Below the pieces are notes generated by a model. That model worked only from the letters and a program-made list of their open reading frames with translations. It had not been told where the DNA came from and did no database searches. The translations under genes were made by a program, and so were the position numbers. Below, piece by piece: positions 1-6,847 of a DNA stretch of 11,198 nt (position 1 is its first letter; every line of letters starts with the position of its first letter). This DNA is from Methanobacteriota archaeon. Lineage in GTDB: Archaea > Halobacteriota > Methanomicrobia > Methanomicrobiales > Methanoculleaceae. The stretch is taken from NCBI GenBank assembly GCA_023457135.1, contig JAEWMO010000177.1, positions 1 through 11,198 of the forward strand. The letters run 5' to 3'.

Positions 1-2614
1 TCTCGATCGCGTCGGTCATCCTCCCGTAGCGCGCCTTTGCCTCCTCGATCTCAAGGGCCGGGACCGCACCTCCCTCAACATTGAGGTGCGCGAGGTACTC
101 CGACCCGCCGAGTTCCTCCCCGGTCTCCCCGACGACGTAGACGAGGTCGCCATCGAACTTCGCGTCCATCGATACCGCGGTGGCGACATCGGGGTGGACC
201 CCTATCGAGGAGATGAGGAGGGTCGGGAGGACGGAGACCTTGACGGGGTTAGAGTCCGTGTCGAACCCGGAGAAGTCGTTATACATGCTGTCCTTGCCGG
301 AGATATACGGCGTCCCGAACCCGACTGCGCCGTCACGGCAGCCGAGCGCAGCGCGCTTGAGCTGCCAGAGCCTCTCGGGCTCGTCGGAGGAGCACCAGCA
401 GAAGTTGTCGAGGAGCGCGATGGCGTCCAGCGGGACGCCTGTCGCGATCAGCCCCCGGATCGCCGCATCGATCGCAGCGACGGCCATGCGGTAGGGGTCG
501 AGCTCCGTATACAGCGGGAAGAGGCCCTGCGAGAGCCCCACACCCTTCATCGAGCCGGGGACGACCTTCGTCAGCGTGGCAACGGCCTGGACCCGCCCGC
601 TCCCCTGGACCGGCCCGAGGACGTGCCCGCCCTGGACGGTATGGTCGTACTGCGTCGAGATGAACTCCTTCGAGCAGATGTTCTTCCGCCCGAGCATGGC
701 AAGGAGGAGGTCGTCGAGCCGGTCGGGGCATGCAGGCATAGGATCGGACGGGATCGCCGCCGGAGGCCTCGTTATGAGGTGCTTCTTCGGGAGGCCGTCG
801 TGGAGGAAGTCGAGGTCGACGTCCATAACGGTCTTGCCGTCGTATTCCACGACGCACCTGCCGGTACCGGTGAACGTCCCTATGACGGTCGCCTCGACCT
901 CCCTCTTCTTCATAAGGTCCATGAACGCCCCGACCTTCTCCTCCGGGACGGCGAGCGTCATCCGCTCCTGCGACTCGGAGATCCAGATCTCCCACGGCGC
1001 CATGCCGGGGTACTTCAGCGGCACGCGGTCGAGGAGGACGTGGCACCCGCCTGACTCCTTTGCCATCTCCGCGACGGAGCAGGAGAGCCCTCCCGCCCCG
1101 TTGTCGGTGATGCTCCGGTAGAGGTCGAGGTCGCGGGCCTCCTTGACGATGACGTCGGAGAACTTCTTCTGGGTGATCGGGTCGCCGATCTGGACCGCGG
1201 TCACGGGGCTTGCCGGGTCGAGGGCCTCCGAGGAGAAGGTGGCCCCGTGGATGCCGTCCTTGCCGACCCGGCCGCCGACCATGACGATGAGGTCGCCGGG
1301 CAGGGCCTGCTTCTCGTGGAGCTGCCTCGTGCCGTGGGCGCGGGGCATCACGCCGACGGTGCCGGCAAAGACGAGGGGTTTGCCCACGTAGCGGTCGTGG
1401 AAGTAGCACCACCCCTGCGGTGTCGGGATGCCGGAGCAGTTGCCCCCGACGCCGACGCCGCTGATGACGCCATCAAAGATCCTCTTCGGGGAGAGGATGG
1501 GGGTTGTCCGGTTCTTCCCGCGGAAGAGGGCCGGATCGGTCTCGGGGTCGCCGACGCAGTAGCCGTAGATGTTGATGCAGGGCTTTGCCCCGAGGCCGAA
1601 TCCGATCGTGTCGCGGTTCACCCCGACGATGCCGGTGAGGGCGCCGCCGAAGGGGTCAAGGGCCGAGGGGGAGTTGTGGGTCTCGACCTTGCAGGTCACG
1701 AGGTGCTCGTCGTCGAAGACGATGGCGCCGGAGTTGTCGGTGAAGACCGAGACGCAGATGTCGTTCTCGCCCTTTGCCTTGCGGATGGTGTTGGTGGCGG
1801 CCTGGATGCAGGTCTTGTAGAGCCCTCTCGGCAGATCGTCGTCCATCGCCGAGGCAAAGATGGTGTGCTTGCAGTGCTCGCTCCAGGTCTGGGCGAGCGA
1901 CTCGAGCTCGACGTCCGTCGGCCGCCGCCCAAGGCCCCGGAAGTAGTCCCGTATTGCGTGGAGCTGGGCGAGGTCGAGGGCGAGCGGCCCGCGCCGCTCA
2001 CCGGTCTCAGGGTCGATGATACCCTCTTTTCCGATGCGTGCGAGGTCCGGGTCGGGAAGGTCGAGGTCCACGGTCCCGGCCGCCTGGAGTTCGTCGAGGC
2101 GGACGAAGGGCGTGATCGTGTCCATCCCCGTCTCACCGTACTCGTCGCGGCTCTTCATATGAACGCGGTTGACGAGCGGGTTTGCGAGGGCGGCGGCGAG
2201 CCTCTGGAGCGAGTCGGGGGTCAGGTCGCCGGCGACGAGGTAGAGCTGCGACGAGAAGACCGCCTCCCCTTCGCCGAACCGGAACCCGAAGTAATCCTCG
2301 ATGGTCTGCTTTGCCGTCGTCCCGGCGTTGTCGGTGACGCCGGGCAGGAACCCGACCTCGATCGCGTGATCGAAGGCGGCCTCGATCGTCGGCCGGTCTA
2401 CGGAGTACCGCTGGACAACGGGGTTGCTGAGCTGCGCACCGATCTGCGAGAGCTCGTCGGGGGAGAAGTCCCTCTGCGAGGTCGCTATGGTATAGACGTC
2501 GACGAGGTGCAGCTCGCGCAGGGGGACGCCCGGCGAGCGGAACCTCTCGGTACGCGTCTGTAGCCGTGGATCGCGGGAATAGTGTACCTCTATCCGGTGG
2601 ACGTGAGAGGCCAT
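1..2614 (-). CDS. purL: Phosphoribosylformylglycinamidine (FGAM) synthase, PurL, long form with PurS-like N-terminus (3' end cut off)
   Basis: FGAM synthase makes FGAM from FGAR, ATP and glutamine-derived ammonia, the fourth step of purine synthesis in the cytoplasm. The minus frame is open from an ATG at 2614 to the window edge: 871 codons, no stop, C-terminus missing. Seen: TWSEHCKH (H247, the PurL active-site His region), VETHNSPS (310-317), DNGAGGLS (504-511) and SGKDSMYND (K774), in the order expected for two tandem AIR-synthase-like halves. About 200 residues precede the SEHCKH region, starting VHRIEV, and look like the PurS-like N-terminal part of large FGAM synthases. This suggests PurS is fused, with PurQ glutaminase supplied separately; the fusion is inferred, and the missing end could in principle change it. 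No Shine-Dalgarno lies before the ATG; the bases just upstream are a TATTTATA run. No later in-frame ATG, GTG or TTG seen nearby would keep the conserved N-terminus. Identity is very secure. Confidence 0.95.
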   Translation of the reverse strand, partial: MASHVHRIEVHYSRDPRLQTRTERFRSPGVPLRELHLVDVYTIATSQRDFSPDELSQIGAQLSNPVVQRYSVDRPTIEAAFDHAIEVGFLPGVTDNAGTTAKQTIEDYFGFRFGEGEAVFSSQLYLVAGDLTPDSLQRLAAALANPLVNRVHMKSRDEYGETGMDTITPFVRLDELQAAGTVDLDLPDPDLARIGKEGIIDPETGERRGPLALDLAQLHAIRDYFRGLGRRPTDVELESLAQTWSEHCKHTIFASAMDDDLPRGLYKTCIQAATNTIRKAKGENDICVSVFTDNSGAIVFDDEHLVTCKVETHNSPSALDPFGGALTGIVGVNRDTIGFGLGAKPCINIYGYCVGDPETDPALFRGKNRTTPILSPKRIFDGVISGVGVGGNCSGIPTPQGWCYFHDRYVGKPLVFAGTVGVMPRAHGTRQLHEKQALPGDLIVMVGGRVGKDGIHGATFSSEALDPASPVTAVQIGDPITQKKFSDVIVKEARDLDLYRSITDNGAGGLSCSVAEMAKESGGCHVLLDRVPLKYPGMAPWEIWISESQERMTLAVPEEKVGAFMDLMKKREVEATVIGTFTGTGRCVVEYDGKTVMDVDLDFLHDGLPKKHLITRPPAAIPSDPMPACPDRLDDLLLAMLGRKNICSKEFISTQYDHTVQGGHVLGPVQGSGRVQAVATLTKVVPGSMKGVGLSQGLFPLYTELDPYRMAVAAIDAAIRGLIATGVPLDAIALLDNFCWCSSDEPERLWQLKRAALGCRDGAVGFGTPYISGKDSMYNDFSGFDTDSNPVKVSVLPTLLISSIGVHPDVATAVSMDAKFDGDLVYVVGETGEELGGSEYLAHLNVEGGAVPALEIEEAKARYGRMTDAIE

Positions 2615-2715
2615 GTATAAATATGGGTGGGATCGGGAGAAAAGTACTCCGCTGGGGTGGGGTGTGTAGTTGGGGAGAGGGTCCGGGAGGGGCTTGCAAG
2701 TGCCCCCGAAGATCC

Positions 2716-2728
2716 GATAGTAAATACT
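2716..2728 (-). promoter_or_regulatory. Candidate TATA box for purL
   Basis: On the minus strand the sequence reads GAGTATTTACTAT, a TATA-like AT island in GC-rich surroundings. Transcription starting about 25 bases downstream would leave a purL leader of about 80 bases. A second island, TATTTATA (2616-2623), touches the purL start codon and is too close to serve that ATG as a normal TATA box. The choice is uncertain. Confidence 0.3.
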
Positions 2729-3024
2729 CACGCACAGGAATGCGGGTCAAAGAAGAGAGCGGCGAGGAGGTAGTAGCGACTCAACACCAGATGCTGCGGT
2801 CCGTGCCGAATAGTAACTCCAACGGTCAAAGAACCGGCTGCCGGGTATACGGGAAGGGCTTCGTCCGGGAAGTGCAACGCCGATGAGACCGGAGAGGTTG
2901 CGGCAATTTTCTGGATATCGAAGAGCTTAAAATTCATTTTTTTTGCAAACGGTCAGCGGGTCAGCAGGATCACCGGGGTGCAATGGACCGACCGTCCGCA
3001 TCGCTCTGATGCCTGAGGCATCGG

Positions 3025-3042
3025 AAAAAACTTTCAAAAAAA
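3025..3042 (-). terminator. Poly-U terminator tract of the symporter operon
   Basis: Immediately after the symporter stop codon the minus strand has T7 (3036-3042), GAAAG, then T6 (3025-3030). Tandem U-tracts are the usual archaeal intrinsic termination signal. A perfect 7-bp palindrome (3008-3022) follows the tracts rather than preceding them, so it is not a bacterial-type hairpin terminator. Confidence 0.55.
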
Positions 3043-3044
3043 GG

Positions 3045-4622
3045 TCAGGGCGTGCTGACGCCTTCCGGAGCCGTGGCAAGGCTCCGATCGATCAGCCAGC
3101 CCACTGCAAGCGCCGCGGTCGAGAGCGGCAGCGCGATGACCAGTGGATCGACGACCGGCCAGGGCATTGGAAGGAGACTCTCCACGCCGAAGAGGAACTG
3201 GGAAAGGCCGAGCACCGCAGATTCTTTTACGTGGACGAAGGCTGTCCAGGCAAACCAGGTAACCGCACCCGTTACCAGGCTGTACTTCGCGCCCCGGAGT
3301 GACGGCCGCTCGGAGAAGAGCGCCAGGACATATGCCGGCAGGAACGCGGCTGCGCCAAGACCCATGAACATCGCCGTCGCCCGGGCGATGATGCTGCCTG
3401 GCATGACATAGGCAAGCAGGACGGAGACGACGATCATGGCTATGGTGGCGAGCTGGATCGTCCGCATCGACGGCTTCTCACGCCGGGTATGTTGCCAGAT
3501 GTCGTACCCGAGACTCGTCCCCATGGTGTGGAAGAGCGAGCTTAACGTCGACATGGCGGCGGCGAGGAGCGCCAGCATAAAGACGACGATGAAGAGGTCC
3601 GGCATCGCCGCGTTGATGTAGTTCGGGATGATCGTGTCGATGTTCCCGTTCGTCGCAGCCTGCACGGCGATGACGCCATCGGTCTGATAGAAGTAGACGT
3701 TGGTCAGCGGCCCGACGGTGAAGGCGACGCCGGTCATCATCAGGATGAACGGTCCGCCGACCAGTACCGCCCGGTTGAGAGCGCGGCTGTCCTTGACGGT
3801 CATGAACCTGACGACGAGCTGCGGCTGGGCGAGGACACCGATGCCGACTCCGAGAACGAGCGTCGTGATCAGGGTATACCAGAGAGGCGACCCGAGCTCG
3901 GGCATCGACGCCCACCCGGTCATTCCGGTGGCCGCAAGCGCTGCGGGCACCTGACCCGATAGCGCGTCAAGTGCCGCGTGGGCATTTACAACGCCGCCGA
4001 GGAGTGTGTAGGTGAGCACAAGCAGAAGGGTCATGCCCACCAGCATGATCGCACCCTGGAAGGCGTCGGTGTACATGACGGCGATGAGGCCGCCGACCAC
4101 GACGTAAAGGGCGACGACGGCGGCGAAAGCGAGCAGCGCCGTATCATACGGGATCTGGAGCGTACTGGTGATAAACTGCGCTCCGCCAATCAGGATTGCA
4201 GCGGTATAGAGCGGCATCCCGACGACAATCAGGATGGCCGTGAAGGTTTGCAAGAAGGGCGAACCGTAGCATTTCCCTATCAGGTCCGGGAAGGTGACTG
4301 CGCCGACGCGCTGCCCAATCCGCCGGGTCCTCTTTCCGAAGACCAAGAAGGCGATGAGGACGCCGACGCCGATGCAGAGGACGGTCAGCCACATCAGCCC
4401 CATGCCGAGCTGTGCCGCCGCACCGCCGAAGCCGATGATCGCCGAGGTTGAGATGAAGGTGGCGCCGTAGGAGAGCGCGAGGACGACCGGATGAATTCTT
4501 CTTCCGGCGACCATGTAGTCGTCGGACTCCCGGGTTCTCCGGTAGCCGAGGTATCCGAGGCCGATGACCAGCAGAAGATATACGACGGTCACCAGGGCGA
4601 ACGTGAGGGTGTCAACTGCCAT
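3045..4622 (-). CDS. Sodium:solute symporter (SSS family), substrate unknown
   Basis: A membrane permease that should use the sodium gradient to import a small solute; the substrate cannot be told from sequence. The protein of about 525 residues is hydrophobic with roughly 13 membrane spans, a normal SSS length. Seen: the early YRRTRESDDYMVAGRR loop followed by a span with STSAIIGFGG, a GG-rich central segment ending VMYTDAFQGAIM, and AAAMSTLSSLFHTMGTSLGYDIW in the span that carries the second sodium site in this family. These are typical of PanF/PutP-like members. Two starts are possible: ATG at 4622 (MAVDT), preceded by GGATGATAG and overlapping the upstream small gene, and ATG at 4631 (MIVMAV). 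I prefer 4622 for translational coupling. The small accessory protein gene overlaps its 5' end, and poly-U tracts follow its stop. Confidence 0.9.
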   Translation of the reverse strand: MAVDTLTFALVTVVYLLLVIGLGYLGYRRTRESDDYMVAGRRIHPVVLALSYGATFISTSAIIGFGGAAAQLGMGLMWLTVLCIGVGVLIAFLVFGKRTRRIGQRVGAVTFPDLIGKCYGSPFLQTFTAILIVVGMPLYTAAILIGGAQFITSTLQIPYDTALLAFAAVVALYVVVGGLIAVMYTDAFQGAIMLVGMTLLLVLTYTLLGGVVNAHAALDALSGQVPAALAATGMTGWASMPELGSPLWYTLITTLVLGVGIGVLAQPQLVVRFMTVKDSRALNRAVLVGGPFILMMTGVAFTVGPLTNVYFYQTDGVIAVQAATNGNIDTIIPNYINAAMPDLFIVVFMLALLAAAMSTLSSLFHTMGTSLGYDIWQHTRREKPSMRTIQLATIAMIVVSVLLAYVMPGSIIARATAMFMGLGAAAFLPAYVLALFSERPSLRGAKYSLVTGAVTWFAWTAFVHVKESAVLGLSQFLFGVESLLPMPWPVVDPLVIALPLSTAALAVGWLIDRSLATAPEGVSTP

Positions 4623-4737
4623 AACTATCATCCAGCCCTTTATTCCAGTTCAGAAGGCCATACAGGATACACGCAAGCGTAAGACCAATCGCAAGCGCGT
4701 ATGCAACCCAGATAGAGGGATCGGTAATGCCGAACAT
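4612..4737 (-). CDS. Symporter small accessory protein, 41 residues
   Basis: A very short gene. The protein begins MFGITDPSIWVAYALAIG and continues with one hydrophobic membrane span (about residues 9-29), a conserved-looking LLNWNKG and a polar end, LDDSYGS. This matches my memory of the small single-span proteins encoded directly before SSS-type symporters in archaea and bacteria. A strong ribosome binding site (GGGAGG, 4745-4750) lies 7 bases before the ATG. Its stop codon (4612-4614) lies inside the symporter reading frame, past the symporter's ATG, so the two genes overlap out of frame and are likely translated in a coupled way. The role is probably stability or assembly of the symporter, by inference. 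A perfect hairpin abuts its ribosome binding site. Confidence 0.85.
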   Translation of the reverse strand: MFGITDPSIWVAYALAIGLTLACILYGLLNWNKGLDDSYGS

Positions 4738-4748
4738 AAACAGTCCTC

Positions 4749-4766
4749 CCGGTAACGGATTACCGG
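4749..4766 (-). repeat. Perfect inverted repeat abutting the ribosome binding site of the symporter operon
   Basis: CCGGTAA and TTACCGG, 7-bp arms with a 4-base loop. On the minus-strand transcript the hairpin sits directly before, and shares two G residues with, the GGGAGG ribosome binding site of the small accessory gene. It could be an operator or a translation-controlling hairpin. Confidence 0.6.
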
Positions 4767-5167
4767 TTCAATCCACGGGAACGCAGCGTCGTGCCGGTTC
4801 CCTATCTAAAGCTAAAGAAAAAGGCGAATGCGTTCTGCACGTCGGTGCAATAGGGGTTCACGTGAGGATATGCCATCGGTGATTGTCCCGATCTTATTTT
4901 ACGCGTCCCGTATATAACGGTTGTTTTTCCTGCCGCACCCGGACAGGATCCCATCAAATTTTGTCCCTTCGGGTCTGAAGGCCCTTCTTCTCTTCCGGTC
5001 ATCTACTTCCTCCACCTCATTGCGCTTGTGGACTGCCGGGGGCTTTCATCCCCTCCTGGCATGCATTCGGATACATGTTACTCCGGCCGGATGGGTGACT
5101 CTATCCACGACAATAATGACCTTTGCGCCGCCGTCTCTCCGACGGATTTGCCTATAATGTTGATCAT
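4767..5167. other. Intergenic stretch between acyltransferase and symporter operon
   Basis: About 400 bases of lower GC than the flanking core genes. Short ORFs here (for example 4802-5002 minus and 4921-5157 plus) have no ribosome binding site and no recognisable motif. A GAAGKT-like string in the minus ORF lacks the Gly needed for a Walker A motif, and the best TATA candidate lies inside that ORF. I see only the symporter promoter here. Confidence 0.55.
4910..4918 (-). promoter_or_regulatory. Candidate TATA box for the symporter operon
   Basis: GTTATATAC on the minus strand, one of the best TATA-like sites in the window. A start about 25 bases downstream would give a leader of about 150 bases before the accessory gene. 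A second AT island (TTTAGCTTTAGATAG, about 4803-4817) is closer and could serve instead. The site is near-symmetric and could also read on the plus strand, but no plus-strand gene is evident. Confidence 0.45.
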
Positions 5168-5215
5168 CCGGTTCTGTTCCCAGAACAACCGGCATGCGGA
5201 GGTTACAGAACCTCC
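5168..5215 (-). terminator. Two tandem hairpins at the 3' end of the acyltransferase gene
   Basis: GGAGGTT / AACCTCC (5198-5215) is a perfect 7-bp stem with a 4-base loop that contains part of the acyltransferase stop codon. The next, CCGGTT-CT-GTTC / GAAC-AACCGG (5168-5192), is a 10-bp stem with a 2-base bulge and a 3-base loop. No U-tract follows on the minus strand, so they may protect or process the mRNA 3' end rather than terminate by themselves. Confidence 0.5.
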
Positions 5216-6342
5216 TTCAATACCGGGATTTTGCGGAAGACAAAGTGTGTCGCTGCAAAGCAGAGTGGGACGCAGATGACGCAGAGAAGGAGCCATTGAA
5301 CAACCGGGTACAGCACAACCGGGCTGAGCAGCAGAGCGACCGCGACGAGGATCGGAGGATGGAACATATAGACGGCAAACGAATTGTCCGACATTGTTTT
5401 GATCAATTCCGTTTGTCGATTGAATTTCTCCCTGAAGACGCCGATCAGCCCGATGCTCATGGCAACCGCTACAAAGGATTCCCATACCGAAAATACTGCG
5501 CTCTGCCAGGTCAGCCCCCCCTGAAGGGCAGCCATGTTTCCGCTTACCGTGACCGGTATTACCAGCGCCAGCCAGGCGAATGTGCCCAGGGCGATGCCGC
5601 CGATAAGCCATCGTCTCCCGGTCCGGTAACTGATGGCGGCGAAGAGGCTGTTTCGGTACGCGATGATGCCCACGGCGAAAAGGGCGATGTACGAAGCGAA
5701 ATAGCTGAGTTGCATGTTCAGGACGCTCGTCCCGATCGGCTGGACGATCCTGATCAGAAAGGCGGAGACGGCAATGATCAGGATAAGGAGCACTGCCCCG
5801 GCAAATGACGGTTCGAGATGCTTTCGAGCCGTTGCCGGGGCTGACCGGCAGGAGATCAGGCGCACCAGCCCGTAGATCAGAGAAAAGCCGAAGAGGGCCA
5901 CCGCGAACCACATCACCCCGGTGCTTGAAAGAAAGCCGATAACATCAAAGTCGGTCAACGTATTGCCGAGCTCAACGTATTCGATGAACGGCGTTATTGC
6001 TACCATGTAGATCAGCGTAGGGATGATCAGGCGCCGAAATCTCTCTCCGGCGAAGCGGCCGAATCCTTTCCGGTCGTAGCTCCCTGCGACGAAATAGCCG
6101 GAGATCAGGAAAAGGAGCCCCATGAAGTATCCCTGCTGGAACGAAAGGTAGAGTCCGAACCAGATGGTGGATACCGTGTCCAGGTGTGTGTCTGCAATGT
6201 AGTACCAGCTGCCAAATCCGCTATACGTCACCGCCAGGTGATGCATGACGACAAACACGATCACCATCAGTCTCAGGTTGTCGAGGTACAGCAGCCGTTC
6301 CTTTCCCCTCCCCATTTCATTACGGATTGAGATAGCTGCCAA
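5203..6342 (-). CDS. Membrane acyltransferase, acyltransferase-3 family (OafA/WecH-like)
   Basis: An integral membrane enzyme of the family that transfers acyl groups (often acetyl) to sugars of surface polysaccharides or lipids; acceptor and donor are unknown here. The 379-residue protein has about ten hydrophobic spans. Near the N-terminus, YLDNLRLMVIVFVVMHH gives the family's Arg-X10-His arrangement (R24, H35). LFLISGYFVAGSYDRKGFGRFAGERFRRL (about 77-105) is the typical second span plus basic loop leading into IIPTL. Length fits the family. I chose the TTG at 6342 because GAGG lies 7 bases upstream; the in-frame ATG at 6315 has no such site, though either start keeps the domain. Base composition is lower in GC than the neighbours and the gene stands alone between long gaps, which suggests acquisition by transfer. 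Family assignment is strong, function only general. Confidence 0.88.
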   Translation of the reverse strand: MAAISIRNEMGRGKERLLYLDNLRLMVIVFVVMHHLAVTYSGFGSWYYIADTHLDTVSTIWFGLYLSFQQGYFMGLLFLISGYFVAGSYDRKGFGRFAGERFRRLIIPTLIYMVAITPFIEYVELGNTLTDFDVIGFLSSTGVMWFAVALFGFSLIYGLVRLISCRSAPATARKHLEPSFAGAVLLILIIAVSAFLIRIVQPIGTSVLNMQLSYFASYIALFAVGIIAYRNSLFAAISYRTGRRWLIGGIALGTFAWLALVIPVTVSGNMAALQGGLTWQSAVFSVWESFVAVAMSIGLIGVFREKFNRQTELIKTMSDNSFAVYMFHPPILVAVALLLSPVVLYPVVQWLLLCVICVPLCFAATHFVFRKIPVLKEVL

Positions 6343-6381
6343 TCAACGACCTCATTTTCACTTTATGATGTTGTGTTGAAT

Positions 6382-6441
6382 AATCTCGGTCACCCGACCG
6401 CAAGCGTGAAGGAACGCCGGGGACACCCGTATCCCGAGATT
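6382..6441. repeat. Inverted repeat upstream of the acyltransferase gene
   Basis: AATCTCGG (6382-6389) and CCGAGATT (6434-6441) are perfect 8-bp arms 44 bases apart, lying between the candidate TATA box and the acyltransferase start. They could be regulator half-sites, a leader stem, or ends left by a mobile element. Confidence 0.4.
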
Positions 6442-6448
6442 CACAATT

Positions 6449-6460
6449 AGAGTATATAGA
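6449..6460 (-). promoter_or_regulatory. Candidate TATA box for the acyltransferase gene
   Basis: TCTATATACTCT on the minus strand. A start about 25 bases downstream would leave a leader of about 85 bases before the TTG start. The element lies where the transposase relic begins, so its AT-rich character could be fortuitous. Confidence 0.35.
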
Positions 6461-6561
6461 ATGAGCACCTGGTGCGGCGCGGCGAATTCTATCTCTCCCT
6501 TGAGTTCATCGACCGGTGGGAGTACCTCCTGGTTCTGCGAGGAGGGCAGTCATTACGATAG
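6450..6561 (+). pseudogene. Remnant of an IS5-type transposase N-terminus
   Basis: In the plus frame from 6460 the translation reads NEHLVRRGEFYLSLEFIDRWE (to 6522). It resembles what I remember of the N-terminus of IS5-type DDE transposases in methanogens, where a Tyr-Asn-Glu segment followed by an RRGE(F/L) motif precedes a Trp-Asp/Glu-Glu-Leu stretch. An E-Y pair just upstream is in another frame, consistent with a frameshift. After RWE the resemblance ends and a stop follows at 6559-6561. No DDE catalytic region, ribosome binding site or terminal repeats remain, so this is a decayed fragment. A 71-codon ORF from ATG 6461 is in a different frame and looks spurious. Assignment rests on recalled family patterns and is moderate. 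Confidence 0.5.
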
Positions 6562-6724
6562 CCCTTTTCCGGGCACCTCGATCGATACATCAGATGAACG
6601 GAGCAGGAGTCCGACCGCTAAGCCGCAACGGAGTAGGTACAGCCGGTGCCCGACAAAGAGATTTAGAACCGGGTGAGACAGGAAAAACCTGAGAACAGGA
6701 GAGGATTTGAACTTGTCGTTCTTA
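6562..6724. other. Intergenic remnant stretch between transposase relic and tRNA-Thr
   Basis: No gene seen. It holds the T5 tract that probably ends the tRNA transcript, and a T-arm-like string (minus-strand AAGTTCAAATCC, about 6703-6714) that could be a relic of another tRNA 3' end but pairs poorly. Confidence 0.4.
6679..6691 (-). terminator. Probable terminator of the tRNA-Thr transcript
   Basis: The minus strand reads CAGGTTTTTCCTG, a T5 tract enclosed by a short 4-bp inverted repeat, 35-45 bases beyond the tRNA 3' end. A U-tract here would suit archaeal termination. Confidence 0.4.
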
Positions 6725-6797
6725 AGCCCCAGCCGAGATTTGAACTCGGGACCTGCTGATTACAAGTCAGCCGCTCTGCCAGCTAAGCCACTGGGGC
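6725..6797 (-). tRNA. tRNA-Thr (anticodon UGU)
   Basis: A complete cloverleaf on the minus strand: acceptor GCCCCAG / CTGGGGC, D-stem GCTT / GAGC, anticodon stem GCTGA / TCAGC around loop CTTGTAA (anticodon TGT, reading ACA Thr codons), variable loop AGGTC, and T-stem CCGAG / CTCGG around TTCAAAT. The discriminator base is T, as is common for archaeal tRNA-Thr. The CCA end is not encoded and there is no intron. A weak TATA-like TTTTTTACC lies about 30 bases upstream. The DUF504 gene ends 50 bases upstream on the same strand. Confidence 0.95.
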
Positions 6798-6847
6798 ATA
6801 CCTTACATTGTGGGTTGTCCGCGGTAAAAAAGGTGGCGCCCGCATTC

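Larger units (their letters stand above)
2615..3044. other. Intergenic gap between purL and the symporter gene; no convincing gene
   Basis: About 430 bases with no recognisable protein gene. A 69-codon minus ORF (2728-2937) starts at an ATG after an A-tract, but has no ribosome binding site and no family resemblance I recognise. Other content: T-rich tracts on the minus strand after the symporter stop, the perfect palindrome GATGCCTGAGGCATC (3008-3022), an A8 tract on the minus strand near 2938-2945, and AT-rich TATA-like stretches before purL. It probably holds the symporter terminator and the purL promoter and leader. Confidence 0.6.

Noticed and set aside
86..2563. Long ORFs opposite purL (322 and 438 codons on plus) and out of frame on minus (359 codons)
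   Set aside because: They are rich in Arg, Asp, Val and Gly without any family motif, and arise from GC-rich codons of purL, whose motifs are in another frame.
2728..2937. Minus ORF of 69 codons beginning MNFKLFDIQK
   Set aside because: No ribosome binding site, no recognised family and ordinary random composition; kept only as a note in the gap description.
4802..5002. Minus ORF of 66 codons with a GAAGKT string like a P-loop
   Set aside because: The Gly required at the first Walker A position is Cys, there is no ribosome binding site, and the best TATA box lies inside it.
6461..6676. Plus ORF of 71 codons beginning MSTWCGAANS
   Set aside because: It is in a different frame from the transposase-like segment and has no ribosome binding site or recognisable motif.
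6700..6722. Possible second tRNA 3' fragment (minus-strand TTCAAATCC)
   Set aside because: The T-stem pairs at only about three of five positions and no matching 5' half is present.
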